In this document: positions 24,306 through 39,164 of the stretch, one piece after another | Layout of the letters: every line of letters starts with the position of its first letter | How positions within the stretch are numbered: position 1 is the stretch's first letter | DNA from: Stropharia rugosoannulata | Lineage: Eukaryota; Basidiomycota; Agaricomycetes; Agaricales; Strophariaceae | Reading direction: 5' to 3' | DNA length: 64,000 nt | NCBI GenBank assembly: GCA_028532985.1 | Contig: JANCIK010000004.1 | Span: forward strand, 1,860,001-1,924,000 | Program-made: the position numbers and the translations under genes | Notes under the pieces: model-generated | Told to the model about the DNA's origin: nothing | Database searches by the model: none | What the model saw: only the letters and a program-made list of their open reading frames with translations

Positions 24306-25863
24306 ATGTCTCTCGCTAACAAGCTCTCAATAACTGACCTCGATCTCAAGGACAAGCGCGTTCTCGTCCGTGTCGACTTCAACGTCCCTATCCAGGACGG
24401 CAAGATCACCAACAACGCTGTACGTCTCTGCCCCAGTCGTATCTATACCTAATCTTATCGCGCTGCAGAGGATCGTTGCCGCCCTGCCCACGGTTAAGTA
24501 TGCCCTCGATGGTGGTACGTGCCCCTGAACTTGCCCCTGTGCGATGTGACGCTCAGCATGCACTGCAGGTGCCAAAGCCGTCATTCTCATGTCTCACCTC
24601 GGCCGCCCCGACGGTAAGGTTAATGAGAAATACACCCTGCGCCCCGTTGCCGCCGAGGTGGAGAAGCTGCTGAACAAAAAGGTCATTTTCGTCGACTCAT
24701 ATGACTTCCCCCCTATTTTCGACGCTGTCAACTCAGCGCCCGCTGGCTCCGTCGTCCTGCTCGAAAACTTGCGCTTCCACATTGAGGAGGAAGGCTCGGT
24801 CAAGAACAAGGACGGCACGAAGACCAAGGCCGACGCGGCCAAGGTCAAGGAGTTCCGCGAGAACCTGACGAAACTCGGCGATGTGTACATTAACGACGCA
24901 TTCGGAACTGCGCACCGCGCCCATTCAAGCATGGTCGGCGTACAGCTGCCGCAGCGCGCTTCTGGCTTCTTGATGAAGAAGGAGCTGGAATACTTCGCTA
25001 AGGCTCTCGAGAGTCCCGAGCGCCCCTTCCTTGCCATCCTCGGTGGTGCCAAGGTATCTGATAAAATTCAACTGATCGACAACATGCTCGACAAGGTATG
25101 CAACGCTCACGTCGCGTCTAATTTTCTTACCAACGAAATTACAGGTCAACACCTTGATCATCTGCGGTGGTATGGCGTTCACTTTCAAGAAAACGCTTGA
25201 TAACGTTCCGGTATGCGTTTTATCCTGATTGAGGCCGATGACGGCATGGTGACGTCAGGGTGATTAGATTGGCACATCGCTGTTCGACGAGGCTGGATCG
25301 CAAAAAGTGGCTGGACTGGTAGAGAAGGCGAAGAAGAACAACGTAAAGCTTGTGTTTCCCGTAGACTACGTGGTCGCAGACAAGTTCGACAAAGACGCAA
25401 AGACGCAGATTGTGACCGATAGTGACGGTATTCCTGACAATTGGATGGGCCTCGATGCCGGCCCGCAGAGTCGGGAGCTGTTCAAGGACACCGTTCTGGA
25501 ATCAAAAACAATCCTATGGAATGGGTGAGCCGCCAGTGATTAGTCGATACGTATAGTTTTAACCGGATCCAGTCCTGCGGGAGTGTTCGAGTTCCCTGCC
25601 TTTGCAGCTGGGTCGAAGGCTCTCCTGGACGCATCGGTCGAGGCTGTCAAGAATGGTGCCACAGTCATCGTTGGCGGAGGCGATACAGCTACTGTTGTTG
25701 CCCAGTACAACGATGAAGATAAGCTCAGCCACGTCAGCACTGGCGGAGGAGCCAGCTTGGAGCTATTGGAGGGCAAGGTAAGTAGCCATTTTGCAGATTC
25801 ATGAATGGTGCTCAATGATATGCACAGACATTGCCTGGTGTTGCCGAGCTGAGTAACAAGTGA
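24306..25863 (+). CDS. PGK1: Phosphoglycerate kinase
   Basis: Glycolytic enzyme that transfers phosphate from 1,3-bisphosphoglycerate to ADP in the cytosol. Seven exons: 24306-24419, 24469-24514, 24569-25095, 25145-25210, 25268-25524, 25573-25777 and 25828-25863; all phases close. Recognised blocks: [114 protein letters not shown] and GGGDTATVV. Ends PGVAELSNK. Full length (about 415 residues) with catalytic Arg in DFNVP and the C-terminal nucleotide-binding Gly-rich loop intact. Third-position C/G bias in the exons is stronger than in neighbours, as expected for a highly expressed gene. Convergent with the Skt5-like gene. Confidence 0.98.
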
Positions 25864-26061
25864 CTATCCACACTATGATTGATTCCTAGACATTGTAGAA
25901 GTAGTTCAAGATTGCTCCTGTAATTAAACATGTAGACTAGCACTAAAACCAAACTCGTATTAAAAGATTTCCAACAAAACGATGAAGTAAATACATGTCT
26001 CCAATTAACAGAGCAAGAATGAACATGGTATATGGTTGTGAGAAAGGAGGACACGAAGTGG

Positions 26062-27882
26062 TCAACCGATAACACATTCGTCTTTTGCGTCCTGACGGGT
26101 CGGACGCGCAATGTTGGTCCGTTTTGCACCCAGTCGCTTCATCTCAGTCAGGCGGTTCATGGCGCGCTTGTTCCCTTGGGCTGAGATGACATACAAAATT
26201 AATCATAAGAATCTGAAAGAGAGGGAGATGGACTCACCAGCTGCGCGCATATACCATCGTTTAGCGAACTCAATGTCTTGCTTTATGCCGATGCCCACCT
26301 CGGCATAGTAGCCGACAGCATACTCAGCCTTGCTGAGACCCTTGTTCGCGGCGCGTCGTGCCCAGAGATAGGCCTCTGAGTCGCTCTGCTTGAGGACGCC
26401 CTCGCTGCCTGTGAGATACCAGCCGCTGAGCGCGAGCTCGGCCTCTGCATCGCCCTTCTCCGCGGCCTTCGTGTACCACGCGATGGAACGGCGCGGGTCG
26501 ACGGGGCAGGTGAGCGATCCGTACTCGTAGCACTGGCCGAGCTTGTACTGCGATGGGGTGTAGCCCAGCTGGGCGGCCTGCGTGAGCAGCGTCTTCGCGT
26601 ACGCCGGGTCGTACGGTACGATCTCACCCGATGGGTTCTCGTAGAGGCGAGCGAGCTCGTGCAGGGCGTGTGGATTGTCTTCGTCTGCCTGCTCTGCCGC
26701 GCGCTTGAGCCAGCCGATGGCTTCGCGAGGGTTGCGCTGCTCTCCCAGTGAGCCGGTGAGGAGGACCATGCCGAGCTTGAACATGCCTGGCGTGTCACCG
26801 AGCGACGCGGCCTTGCGATAGAAGGCGGCAGCGCGGGACGGCTCCTTCTTGGTGCCTGCTCCGATCTCGTTGCAGACGGCAACACGGTAAGAGGCGGCAG
26901 CGTGGTTCTGCTTGGCGGCCTGTAGGTAGAGGTGGTAGGCGCGCTCGTGATCGACCTGGAGGCCGAGGGCGCCGGTGCCATAGCAGTTCGCGAGGAAGAA
27001 CTGGGCTTCGTCGTAGGCGTCGCCCTGGGTGGCAAGACGGCGGATGACTTTAAGGGACTCGTTGACGAGCAATTCGGAGTACTTTTTTGCAGACCGTTGG
27101 TCGGGGAGGGATGTGCGGATGTTCTTGGCGGCGTCGATGAGGTATTTTGCGTAGAGAAAGTGGGCCTCAGGGTCTGGATCTGCTTTGATGCGCTGGCGGT
27201 ATTGGTCGATGTACTCTTTTGTGAAAGGGGGCGAAGTGAGATCTACGGCCTTGGATTTTGTGGAGGAGGGGGCTAGGGAAGCGGAGGTGGGGGCGCGCTG
27301 GTAGGCAGGGCGCTGGTCATATTCCTGCTGGGAGTACTGGTCTACATGGAACGAGGGCTGGCCGGAGCTGCCAGAGTGGGCTGAGGAAATGGAGGCGGCG
27401 TAGACGGAGCGGTCTGAGGGTACGGGTGGCCCCATTGGATGAGCGGGGGGCGCAGGCGGCTGCATTCCGAGAACATCCGTTGCAGCATACTGGAAAAAAT
27501 TATTGTAGGGCTGGTGTTGCTGCTGGGGATGCTGCTGCCACTGCTGCTGCTGCTGAGGAGGGGGTGGCGGGTAGGGGGCGTGGTGCTGTTGAGGCGGCGG
27601 CGGCGAGCGGAAGGGCTGCCGGTCCTCGTAGTAGGGCTGGTTGTACGGCGGCGAGTAGGGCCCATACTGACTCTGGCCGGTGTACTGGGGGCTCAGGTGC
27701 TGTGGGGGAGGGGGCAGGGTCATGGCGTGTCTGGGCTGGGCGCGGTAGGCGGCGGGGTTGGGGGGTAGGGACATCGCGGACGGTGCGCGGGGGATGGGCT
27801 CAGCATGGTCGGCGATGGAGAGGGCGGCGAGGGCGTCGGCCGGGTCGTGAATATCGTAGGGGGGCGCAGCGTCGTGCGACAT
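26062..27882 (-). CDS. Skt5/Chs4-like Sel1-repeat protein (chitin synthase activator)
   Basis: Skt5/Chs4 proteins recruit and activate chitin synthase III at the bud neck or growing wall. Two exons: 26238-27882 and 26062-26180. The N-terminal third is Pro/Gln-rich and disordered (PPPPPQQQQQ at about 27530). From about residue 240 a solenoid of Sel1-like repeats runs to the end: EAHFLYAKYLIDAAKNIRTS, AQFFLANCYGTGALGLQVDH, AASYRVAVCNEIGAGTKKEP, GMFKLGMVLLTGSLG, SQYKLGQCYEYGSLTCPVDP, AELALSGWYLTGSEG, AEYAVGYYAEVGIGIKQD. Ends KDECVIG, a Cys four residues from the end as in a CaaX box (yeast Chs4 is farnesylated there), though Gly is an unusual last residue. Start is ATG 27882; the in-frame codon at 27900 is TTG. 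Only 50 bp from the JHD1 stop. Confidence 0.85.
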
Positions 27883-27932
27883 GGTCACGGTGGGAGGCAA
27901 GACGATGATCGATTATGTACACATGTGACTAT

Positions 27933-30268
27933 CTACTCGTCTGCTCGCCATTCCTCGACGACCCGCTCGATCCGCTGCCGCTCGACGCTGCCGCCGTTCC
28001 TCCTCACCCTCGTCATCACCTCACACCGCCGTATAACCTCTCCCGCAACGGGCCCCGTCACCGCGTCCGACGTCCACGCCGAAGCCCATCCCTCGCCCGA
28101 TGTCAAAGGCATTCCCGCTCGCTCCGTCACAGGCCCCTCCTGCTGCCGTACCACCGTATCCCACGCCCTGGGCGTGAAATTGCGGAAGATCCCCGTCTCG
28201 CCATCCTCCGTCCGCCGCCGTTTCACCCCTCGCCGCGGACCCTCGTCCTCGCTGTCGTACCCGAGCGCCTGCTTCACTCGCCATCGTAGCTCCCGGGCAA
28301 CGGCCGCTGCGTCCTTCACCCGCTCGCTTGGGATCTGCTCCTTTGCCTCTTTCTTTGCCTGTTCGCTACCGCTCTCTACGAGCCGCACCTCGGACACAAG
28401 GTAGTCCGCCAGCGTCAGGATCCCCTCCAACACGCGCCGCGGGAACGACACGCCCGACGGCGCCTTGAAGTCGCGTAGGTACTTGTCCCCCACATACCAG
28501 CACAGTCTGAACCACCTTTCAGTATACCCTGATCCATAAATAAGAATCATATCTCACTTTGTAAACAGCGGGAACGTAAACTTCTTCGGCACTTGTGTCG
28601 CGATTTCAATCTCGCGCACACGCAGTTCTATAGACTTATTAGTATCCCACTCCGCACCAACCGTGACTAACGACCTACGAGTAGCAACATCATATGAATG
28701 CAAAAAATTACCCCCAAACACGAGCGTATCCACAGGTGTGAACTGCGCCCATCAGCCTTTATCTGGTCTAGTCTGGTTTAGCACTCACCACAGCATGGAT
28801 CCATCCGGTAGGGATAATCATTGTATTGCCCTGCACAAGCTCCACTTTATACACTTCATCTACCATATCACCAAGCCATGCTTGGTTCTGCAGTTCGCTG
28901 CCTGACCATTTCTCGTATGCAGCCAAGTTTTCCGGTTTCGGCCGGATGAAGTAGAAGACCTACACATCTTCACTATGTACAAAGCTACGCATATAGTTAC
29001 ACTACTCACCTTGGATCCGTGAAGGACGTGGTAATACACTGACGACCCCGCGAAATCAATGTGCCAGTCCTGCTTCTCATGAATTTCAAGCAATATGCAG
29101 CAACGAGTAACATACCGTCCATGCATTAGCCACACCCATGAGACAGTACAGTTGCACCTTGGGGTACGCATAATTTTTGCCTTTTCTTGTGCTCGGCCAG
29201 AAATTTTCCACCCAATCCAAGTCTCGCACTATCTTTGGTGGAAGTACCATGTTCGCCAGCTCGGTCCCCGATATCTCGAGCGATATCACATTCAGGATTT
29301 TGTCCCGTTTTGACGGCTCTAGTTCTACGTAATCGGCCCACTTTCCGAGATTCCACCCAGGCGCAGCAGCTTGTGATGCGACGTCTTCTATGCATGAGTG
29401 GGACGCAAAATTAGACACATCTAACTCGGGCGTACCTATGACCTCGAGCGGGGTGTCCTCCCCGATGTACTCCGCGACATGCTCGACTGTCAGGTCCGGA
29501 GGGGGCATCTTCATGCCTAGGCCATCAGGATTTTCAATGACGATTGGTTCCGTCAGTGCCGTATCGTCCTCCTCAAGCCACGCATCGAGGTCGGCGCCCT
29601 GCATGCGACGGAAGGGGTCGCCCTTGATGTCTTTCATCTCGATCATGCGTTGCCAGCGGTTCGGGTCTGACCCGAGTCCGGCGTTGAGATTGGCGTAGTC
29701 GCGTTGCGTACGCTTACGCGACGACTTGCGGGCGGGTGTCTTGAGCGTCATGATGCGGGAAGGATCAGCAGCGGTGCACGCGGCGCAGTACCTAGGGCGG
29801 TGCCGCGGGTCAGCATGGATCCAAGCACGCACATACGCACGTACGCACGGCGCACGCGGGCGGCGGGGCGCTGTGATGTCATATCTGGAACATGCTATCC
29901 CAGCCTGCGCCCTGCTGCGCGCGTGCGGGCCGCACGCGTAGCAAAGGTCCGTGCGCGAGGACGATGTGCGAGGGGTGACGGGGGCAACAGACTCACCATT
30001 TCGCGATGTTTTCCATGCGCTCCGCGTTGCCGGCGCACAACCAATGGTACCACGCATTGCAGCTGTCGCACTCAATCCACATCTCCTTGCGCGAGCCGTT
30101 CATGAGCTCGAGCGTCTCGGGTGTGCACGACGGGCACTTCTCGCCCTCTGCGTGGGCCTCGCCCGCCTGTGCCGTCTCGGGCGTCGGCGAGCCTGCAGAT
30201 TTGTGTGACGAGGCCGGAGGCGATTCGCGGGCTACACGCGAGGGACGCTTCCTGTTCGATCGGGCCAT
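27933..30268 (-). CDS. JHD1: JmjC histone demethylase with PHD finger (JHD1/KDM2 type)
   Basis: JHD1 removes methyl groups from histone H3 lysine 36 with Fe(II) and 2-oxoglutarate. Start ATG 30268 ([18 protein letters not shown]). The N-terminal PHD finger has [21 protein letters not shown] and YCAAC. Then [16 protein letters not shown], the conserved linker of the JHD1 family, and the JmjC domain: [60 protein letters not shown] with the HxD iron ligands, [32 protein letters not shown] and [20 protein letters not shown] with the second His ligand. A helical segment ([15 protein letters not shown]) and charged tail with a KRRRTEDGE nuclear signal follow. About eight exons. Iron ligands and PHD cysteines are all present. 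Stop TAG at 27933. Confidence 0.93.
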
Positions 30269-30505
30269 ATTACTAGGATGTCGGCCGGGGGGAGGTGTAG
30301 GCTGGTGAATGTCCGTTGGACGATGCCTAAGTCTTCGGCTGCGAAGCGTCCACCACTTCCTAATAGGTCATGTGATTCCATCAACGTCAACACCGGGTCA
30401 GTGGTCACGTACGCCGCGTCGCGCTCTTAATTACTTACCCCCACGCTGATTGTTCCAAGTTTCTCGCTCCTGCTTTGCCGTAGCTTCTCGGCACAGCGAC
30501 TTGCC
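30269..30505. promoter_or_regulatory. Divergent promoter between JHD1 and PNKP
   Basis: A 237-bp gap between two divergent ATGs must hold both promoters. No clear motif recognised. Confidence 0.4.
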
Positions 30506-32390
30506 ATGCCCAATGCGTCAGCGAAACTGATAGCTGGTCAGTCAGAAACTTGCTCACAAACGCGATCTGACTTGGGTCTGACTGGTCTACAGAGTCCTCG
30601 ACGAAGCGCAAGCTCGAGGCCAGCGACGCTGCGACGGGAGGGTCTACTAAGGTGGCCAAGAGTGTGTTGACCAGTTTACCCTGATATATATACTTTACTT
30701 AAAGCGACCCCATAGTCCACCCCTTCTTCACTAAGACTCAGGACACGGACAAGACAGACACGGGCCCGTTCCGGTGGCTCACGCCACTGGGCACAGCCGG
30801 CTCTTGTCTGCACGGCGTCAACCTGCGGCCCGCGTCGTCGTCCAAAGTCGCTGCCTTCGACCTCGATGGCACAATCATCAAGTCCACGTTCGGAACGAAG
30901 GCTCCTGCAGGGCGCATGGCGACGTTCGAGTGGTGGAGGCCGTCGGTCCCGGCGAAGCTCAAAGAGCTGCACGACGCGGGGTACGCTGTTTTTCTGCCAT
31001 ATAGACTTTGCATATATTTATGCGAACGCTTCGCATACACACACACAGCTACGCTATAATTCTCATCTCTAACCAAGGCATCAAGCCCGCCGCGCTGGCG
31101 ACGTGGAAGGAGAAGATCCCTCTTATAGGCCGCGCTGTATGTCGTCGCCCGTTACTTGCGCCCTCTGCATGTGTCCCTTACTCGTTCTGCTTCTAGCTCG
31201 GGGACGTACCGTTCCGCATTATGGCCGCGACGCAGAAGGACCGGTACCGCAAACCGATGCCAGCCATGTGGCTGGAGCTCGAGCGGATATTTCGCGAGGA
31301 GGGTGTGGCGATAGGTGCCTCCATCCCTGCCAAAATTTAGCCTGTGTTAAAAGGAGCTCTCTAGACAAGTCGGCCTCTTTCTTTGTCGGAGACGCGGCGG
31401 GGCGCAAGTATACGAAAGCCAAAGGCGACTTTTCCAGCACCGACAGGAAGTGGGCGGAGAATGTCGAGCTCGCTTTTCACACACCTGAGGTGAATACGCA
31501 GTGCTCCTCCGTCCTTATCCCTAAAAAGTCCTACTCTAACGATCCGTAGGAATACTTCCTGAAGCTCGCCCCGCACAAAGAATATGATATGCCGGGATTC
31601 CGACCCTCTTCACTACCTACCTGCAAGTCACTCCAATATCCACCTATCTGAACTACTCTGACAAGCAGCCCAGTGCCTCGCGTTACGCCGACCTCATCAC
31701 CCATATTGCCCGACCCACCACGGCAAGAAGTAGTCATCTTTGTGGGATATCCGTGCCTTGGCAAGTCCACCTTCTACCAACAGCACTTTGCTCCAGCAGA
31801 GTATATGCACATTAATCAGGATACCCTTAAAACTCGCGAAAAATGTGTCAAAGTACTCCAGGAGGCTCTGGACGACGGCAAGAGCTGTGTAATAGGTACA
31901 GTTCATGGAAGTAGTACCTGGATTTGGGTTATCTGATGAGTGAATGCCCTAGATAACACAAACCGGAATGTTTCGACACGCAAACTCTACCTAGACGTAT
32001 GCAAGGAGAGAAAGGTACCGTCAAGGTAGGCGCTCTTAGAAGCATCGTTTGAAAACGATATAAACATATTATTCTAGGTGCTTTCTTTTCAAAGGTTCAT
32101 ATGAATTGGCGTGGCACAATAATCTGTACCGCGCGCTGAACAGGCCGCCTTCGTTGATGGAGAAGGAGGTCAGCAAAATGTTCATATTCTCATTATTATT
32201 GTTTACGAAATATTGACAGCCTGGCCGTTCGCTTCTGCCTGCCATCGCATTTGCGGGGTTCCGGAATAACTACGAAGAACCCACCGTGGGCGAGGGGTTT
32301 TCCGAGATACACCACGTCAACTGGGTCTTTGAAGGCTCGGAAGAAGACAAAAAATACTGGTCGATGTGGCTACAGCTCGACGGCAAGTAA
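30506..32390 (+). CDS. Bifunctional polynucleotide 3'-phosphatase / 5'-kinase (PNKP)
   Basis: Repairs DNA ends at strand breaks by removing 3' phosphates and adding 5' phosphates. Exon 1 (ATG 30506) is short; exon 2 has a nuclear-type STKRKLE. Phosphatase half (HAD fold): SSKVAAFDLDGTIIKSTFG with nucleophile DLDGT at about 30857, FEWWRPSVPAKLKELHDAG, LISNQGIKPAALATWKEKIP, KPMPAMWLELERIF and SFFVGDAAGRKYTKAKGD. Kinase half: EVVIFVGYPCLGKSTFYQQH with the P-loop at about 31745, INQDTLKTREKCVKVLQEAL, DNTNRNVSTRKLYLDVCKER, ELAWHNNLYRALNRPP and AIAFAGFRNNYEEPTVGEGF. About nine exons, stop TAA 32388. Both active centres look intact, unlike yeast Tpp1, which has only the phosphatase; the layout matches S. 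pombe Pnk1 and human PNKP without the FHA domain. Confidence 0.93.
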
Positions 32391-32450
32391 CCGCTGTAAA
32401 TTTATTATATAATGATACGCTACTCAGATCGCATAATTTGTTTCTTGACA

Positions 32451-33864
<1,414 letters not shown>

Positions 33865-34611
33865 TGGAAGTGGTTATCATGAAAGAGATGCTGTGAGCTG
33901 GATTTCATCTTATCATGTTGTTCGAGACACGGCTTGGACACGGCAGTTCGTCGGTGCGTTTGACGGGACGGGATCTACAGATGACGCACCTACGCCGGCC
34001 CGGATTGACAACCGTACCAGCATTATTACTCGCTATGTACCAGCCTGTTCTTTTCAAACCCCGCTTACGGGTTCGTCAGAACCTCTGATGATTTCGCTCT
34101 CTCAAGCAAACATCCTCCCCCCTAGCATATATCACGTGTAGGTGTAGAAATTTCATCAGCCCCGAGTCTAACAAAAGCCTTGCAAACGCCCCAAATCTGA
34201 GTCTTTTTGGCGAAGGTTTAAAAGAAGCACATTTCGAACATTTGAGGCAGAGATGGCCAAACCATGAAGATATGGGAGAAAAGGGTAGTTTACGGTCCTT
34301 TTTTTCGTAAATATAATTGGCTTTATTTCTCTCCCCATTCCACCTTTTAAGGCGATAGTTGCTCGTTTCGCTCGCAATGCGGATATCATAATCAAAGCAT
34401 TCCTACTCTAACCAGCCTCTAAAACGTCCAGGCAGCTTGTTGGTTATGGTCATCTTCTTAAGTCGTGTTCAGTAACCTACCGGGGTAGTCTATACCATTC
34501 CTGAATTTCACATGTAGGATACTTGAGTATTTCCATAGGTAAGTCGAGAAAGGGATACGATTGAACGAAAGAAAGGAGTATCATAAAAACGAATAAAATG
34601 CAACAAGCAAT
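33865..34611. other. Intergenic, GAL7 upstream region and VMA1 3' end
   Basis: About 750 bp without a believable gene. It should carry the GAL7 promoter. One CACGTG E-box lies at about 34134. No repeats seen. Confidence 0.4.
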
Positions 34612-37000
34612 CTACTCTGCCAATTGTCTGAATTTGTCTTGGATTTCGTTATACAGAGAATCAAGTTTTTCCTTGATGAATTCTTGCCCTTGGGAGGGTG
34701 ACTAATGTTTGGAAATGTGGTCAGATCAGCAAATTCGTTTAAATGGTAAACACAGTACCTCGAATTTCATCTGCGAAAGCTTGAACATAATATCACTTGC
34801 AGATTCTTTAATTCGCGAAAACGTAAGATCATTCTGGGTGACGGCCTTGATGGCAGAATCGTGGAAAGCAACGAAATTCTTCAACATTCCACTAGTCTTG
34901 TAGAATGGACAGTATCGGTCGTATTCGCTCATGCCGTTCTGTTGTAGGAAATCATCTTTCAGCATACGCGCTACCTCCAGGGTGATCTTGTCATTTTCGC
35001 CTAGAGCACTTTTGCCGACAAGTTGTACGATCTCCGCAAGATCTTCCTCTTTTTGTAGAATTTCTTTGGTCTTGGTGCGAAGCTCGACAAAGCCTGGCTC
35101 CGTACTTTCATAGTAGGGCTCTAGTACCTTTGTATACTTAGAGTAAGACAATGACCAGTTAACGGAAGGGAAATGTTTGCGTTGAGCGAGTTTCTTGTCA
35201 AGACCCCAGAAGACCTGAACGATACCAAGAGTGGCAGAGGTGACCGGATCAGAGAAGTCACCACCGGGAGGAGAAACTCTTTTATAAATGGTTCATCAGC
35301 AGAAATGAACATATTGTAAAACCATACGCACGCCCCAACAATAGACACTGTTCCTTGACGAGATGGATTTCCAAGACATGTTACCTTTCCAGCCCGTTCG
35401 TAGAAACTCGCTAACTTTGTCCCTAGGTATGCGGGGTAACCTGAATCAGCCGGCATCTCTGCCAAACGTCCGGAAATTTCACGCAAAGCCTCAGCCCATC
35501 GTGAAGTAGAATCAGCCATCATAGCCACATTCGATCCTTGATCACGGAAGTACTCTGATAGAGTGATGCCAGTATAGATAGATGCCTCTCGAGCAGCCAC
35601 GGGCATGTTGGAAGTATTAGCTACCAGCGTGGTTCTCTTCATAATGGGCTCTTGACGATCCCCAATCTCCATAGTCAGTTCGGGGAACTACAGAAATGAT
35701 TAAAAAGCGAAATTTCAAATTAAACGCGTCACTAACTTCCATTAAGACTTCAGCCATCTGAAAAATGACTTTTAAATGAGATTTGACCTAATGTTTACCC
35801 GATGGGTAGCGTACCTCATTCCCACGTTCACCACATCCGACATAGACGATGATGTCGCTGTTAGAAAACTTTGAAAGAGCTTGAGAAATGACGGTCTTGC
35901 CACAACCGAAAGCACCAGGAATAGCAGTTGTACCGCCCTGGACGCATCTATAATCGTGTTAATTCCATCTACTTCGCATTCAGCTAAATGACACACGGAA
36001 ATAAAGCGTCAAGAATACGTTGACCCGTAAGGAGAGGGAAGTCGGCTGTTTGCTTTTCCGCGACTGGGCGAGGTGCTCGGACGGGCCATAATTGCATCAT
36101 AGTGTGTTGAGTAGTCTTGCCATTAAATTCAGTTTCAAGAACAATGTCCTGTCAAACCGCGTTTATAAAACATATGCGCTGAACATGCAATAACACTCAC
36201 GTCGACAGAGTAAGACCCCTTCTCTGCGATAGATGTTATTGTTCCCAAAGCACGCGGTGATAGCATGATTTTATGGTTATCGACGAGGGAGTTTTCATAT
36301 ACGCGCCCAAAGATGTCGCCGCCCGTAATATGGTCGCCTACCTGGGTAAAGTATCAATTATCAATAGAAGTACCGGTAGATAAATATATCCTGACATACC
36401 TTGAAGGATGTTGGAGTAAAGTCCCATTTGATATTGCGATCTAGCGCGTCGGTGTTGATACCGCGGGGAATGTAAATGGAGCTTGATAGTTCTTGAATTG
36501 CCTAAGCAGGCTTTAGCAGTGCCGCACTAACTAGGGCAGGTGGCCACTGACCCGCAGAGGACGCTGAATACCGTCCACGATGTTCCCCATTAGACCTTGG
36601 CGTCTCTTCAGAGTTTATACGAATATATTATCTGTTCACATACCTGGGCCTAACTCCACACTAAGGGGCTTCCCCGTACGCAGCACTGGATCACCTACAG
36701 TGACCCCCGAGGTCTCCTCGTAAACCTGGATGGTGGCTTTGTCTCCTTCAATTCGGATGACCTCTATTAAGCAGTGTTAAATAGTGTTTGAGTGCTGTAC
36801 TGGTTTCGAAGAAGATAAAACAAACCTCCTACGAGCTCATCATGTCCGACGCGGACAAGCTCATACATGGCGGCGCCGATCATGTTCTCGGCGATGACGA
36901 CTGGGCCAGATACACCGAACACTTGTCCAAAACGACTCTCCCGTTCCTCATCCCTGATCTTTGGGAGATCTCTCTTCGCGTTCTGTAAAGCTCCGGCCAT
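34612..37000 (-). CDS. VMA1: V-type proton ATPase catalytic subunit A
   Basis: ATP-hydrolysing subunit of the V1 sector that drives proton pumping at vacuole and endosome membranes. Start ATG 37000 ([20 protein letters not shown]). [20 protein letters not shown] marks the N-terminal beta barrel, and the P-loop [14 protein letters not shown] lies at about 35880-35920, followed by [16 protein letters not shown]. Then [80 protein letters not shown], and the C-terminal helical domain [14 protein letters not shown] to [14 protein letters not shown]. About eleven exons. No intein is inserted after the P-loop, unlike some yeasts. Shares a 173-bp divergent promoter with RPT1. Confidence 0.96.
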
Positions 37001-37173
37001 GGCGTATTGAAGTAAGTGAAGTGATAGGCAGCTCCCTAACTCAAGTGACGGCTTTATCGAAATGTCGGCGTTGGCCGATGTCATCACGTGAAAGGACGCG
37101 TACTCACTGAACTCATTCCGCTCATACACTTACGCATTCACTTTCACCATTACACATTCTTGAGACTTTCAAC
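37001..37173. promoter_or_regulatory. Short divergent promoter between VMA1 and RPT1
   Basis: Only 173 bp between the two ATGs. A TCACGTGA palindrome (E-box type) is present at about 37084-37091, roughly midway. No yeast-type proteasome element (GGTGGCAAA) is seen. Confidence 0.5.
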
Positions 37174-39114
<1,941 letters not shown>

Positions 39115-39164
39115 ATGTTTGTGTTTTTTCATTTGTATATTATTCTTTTATGTGTGCGGAGCAT

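Noticed and set aside
27258..27908. 216-codon plus-strand frame opposite the Skt5-like N-terminus
   Set aside because: Mirror of a Pro/Gln-rich coding region (GGG, GRR repeats); no independent support.
29704..30308. Long plus-strand open frames opposite the JHD1 5' exons
   Set aside because: GC-rich shadow frames; the minus strand encodes a clear PHD finger and JmjC linker there.
35870..35945. Possible intein in VMA1 as in yeast
   Set aside because: The P-loop GAFGCGKT runs directly into TVISQAL and the gene length fits a subunit without intein.
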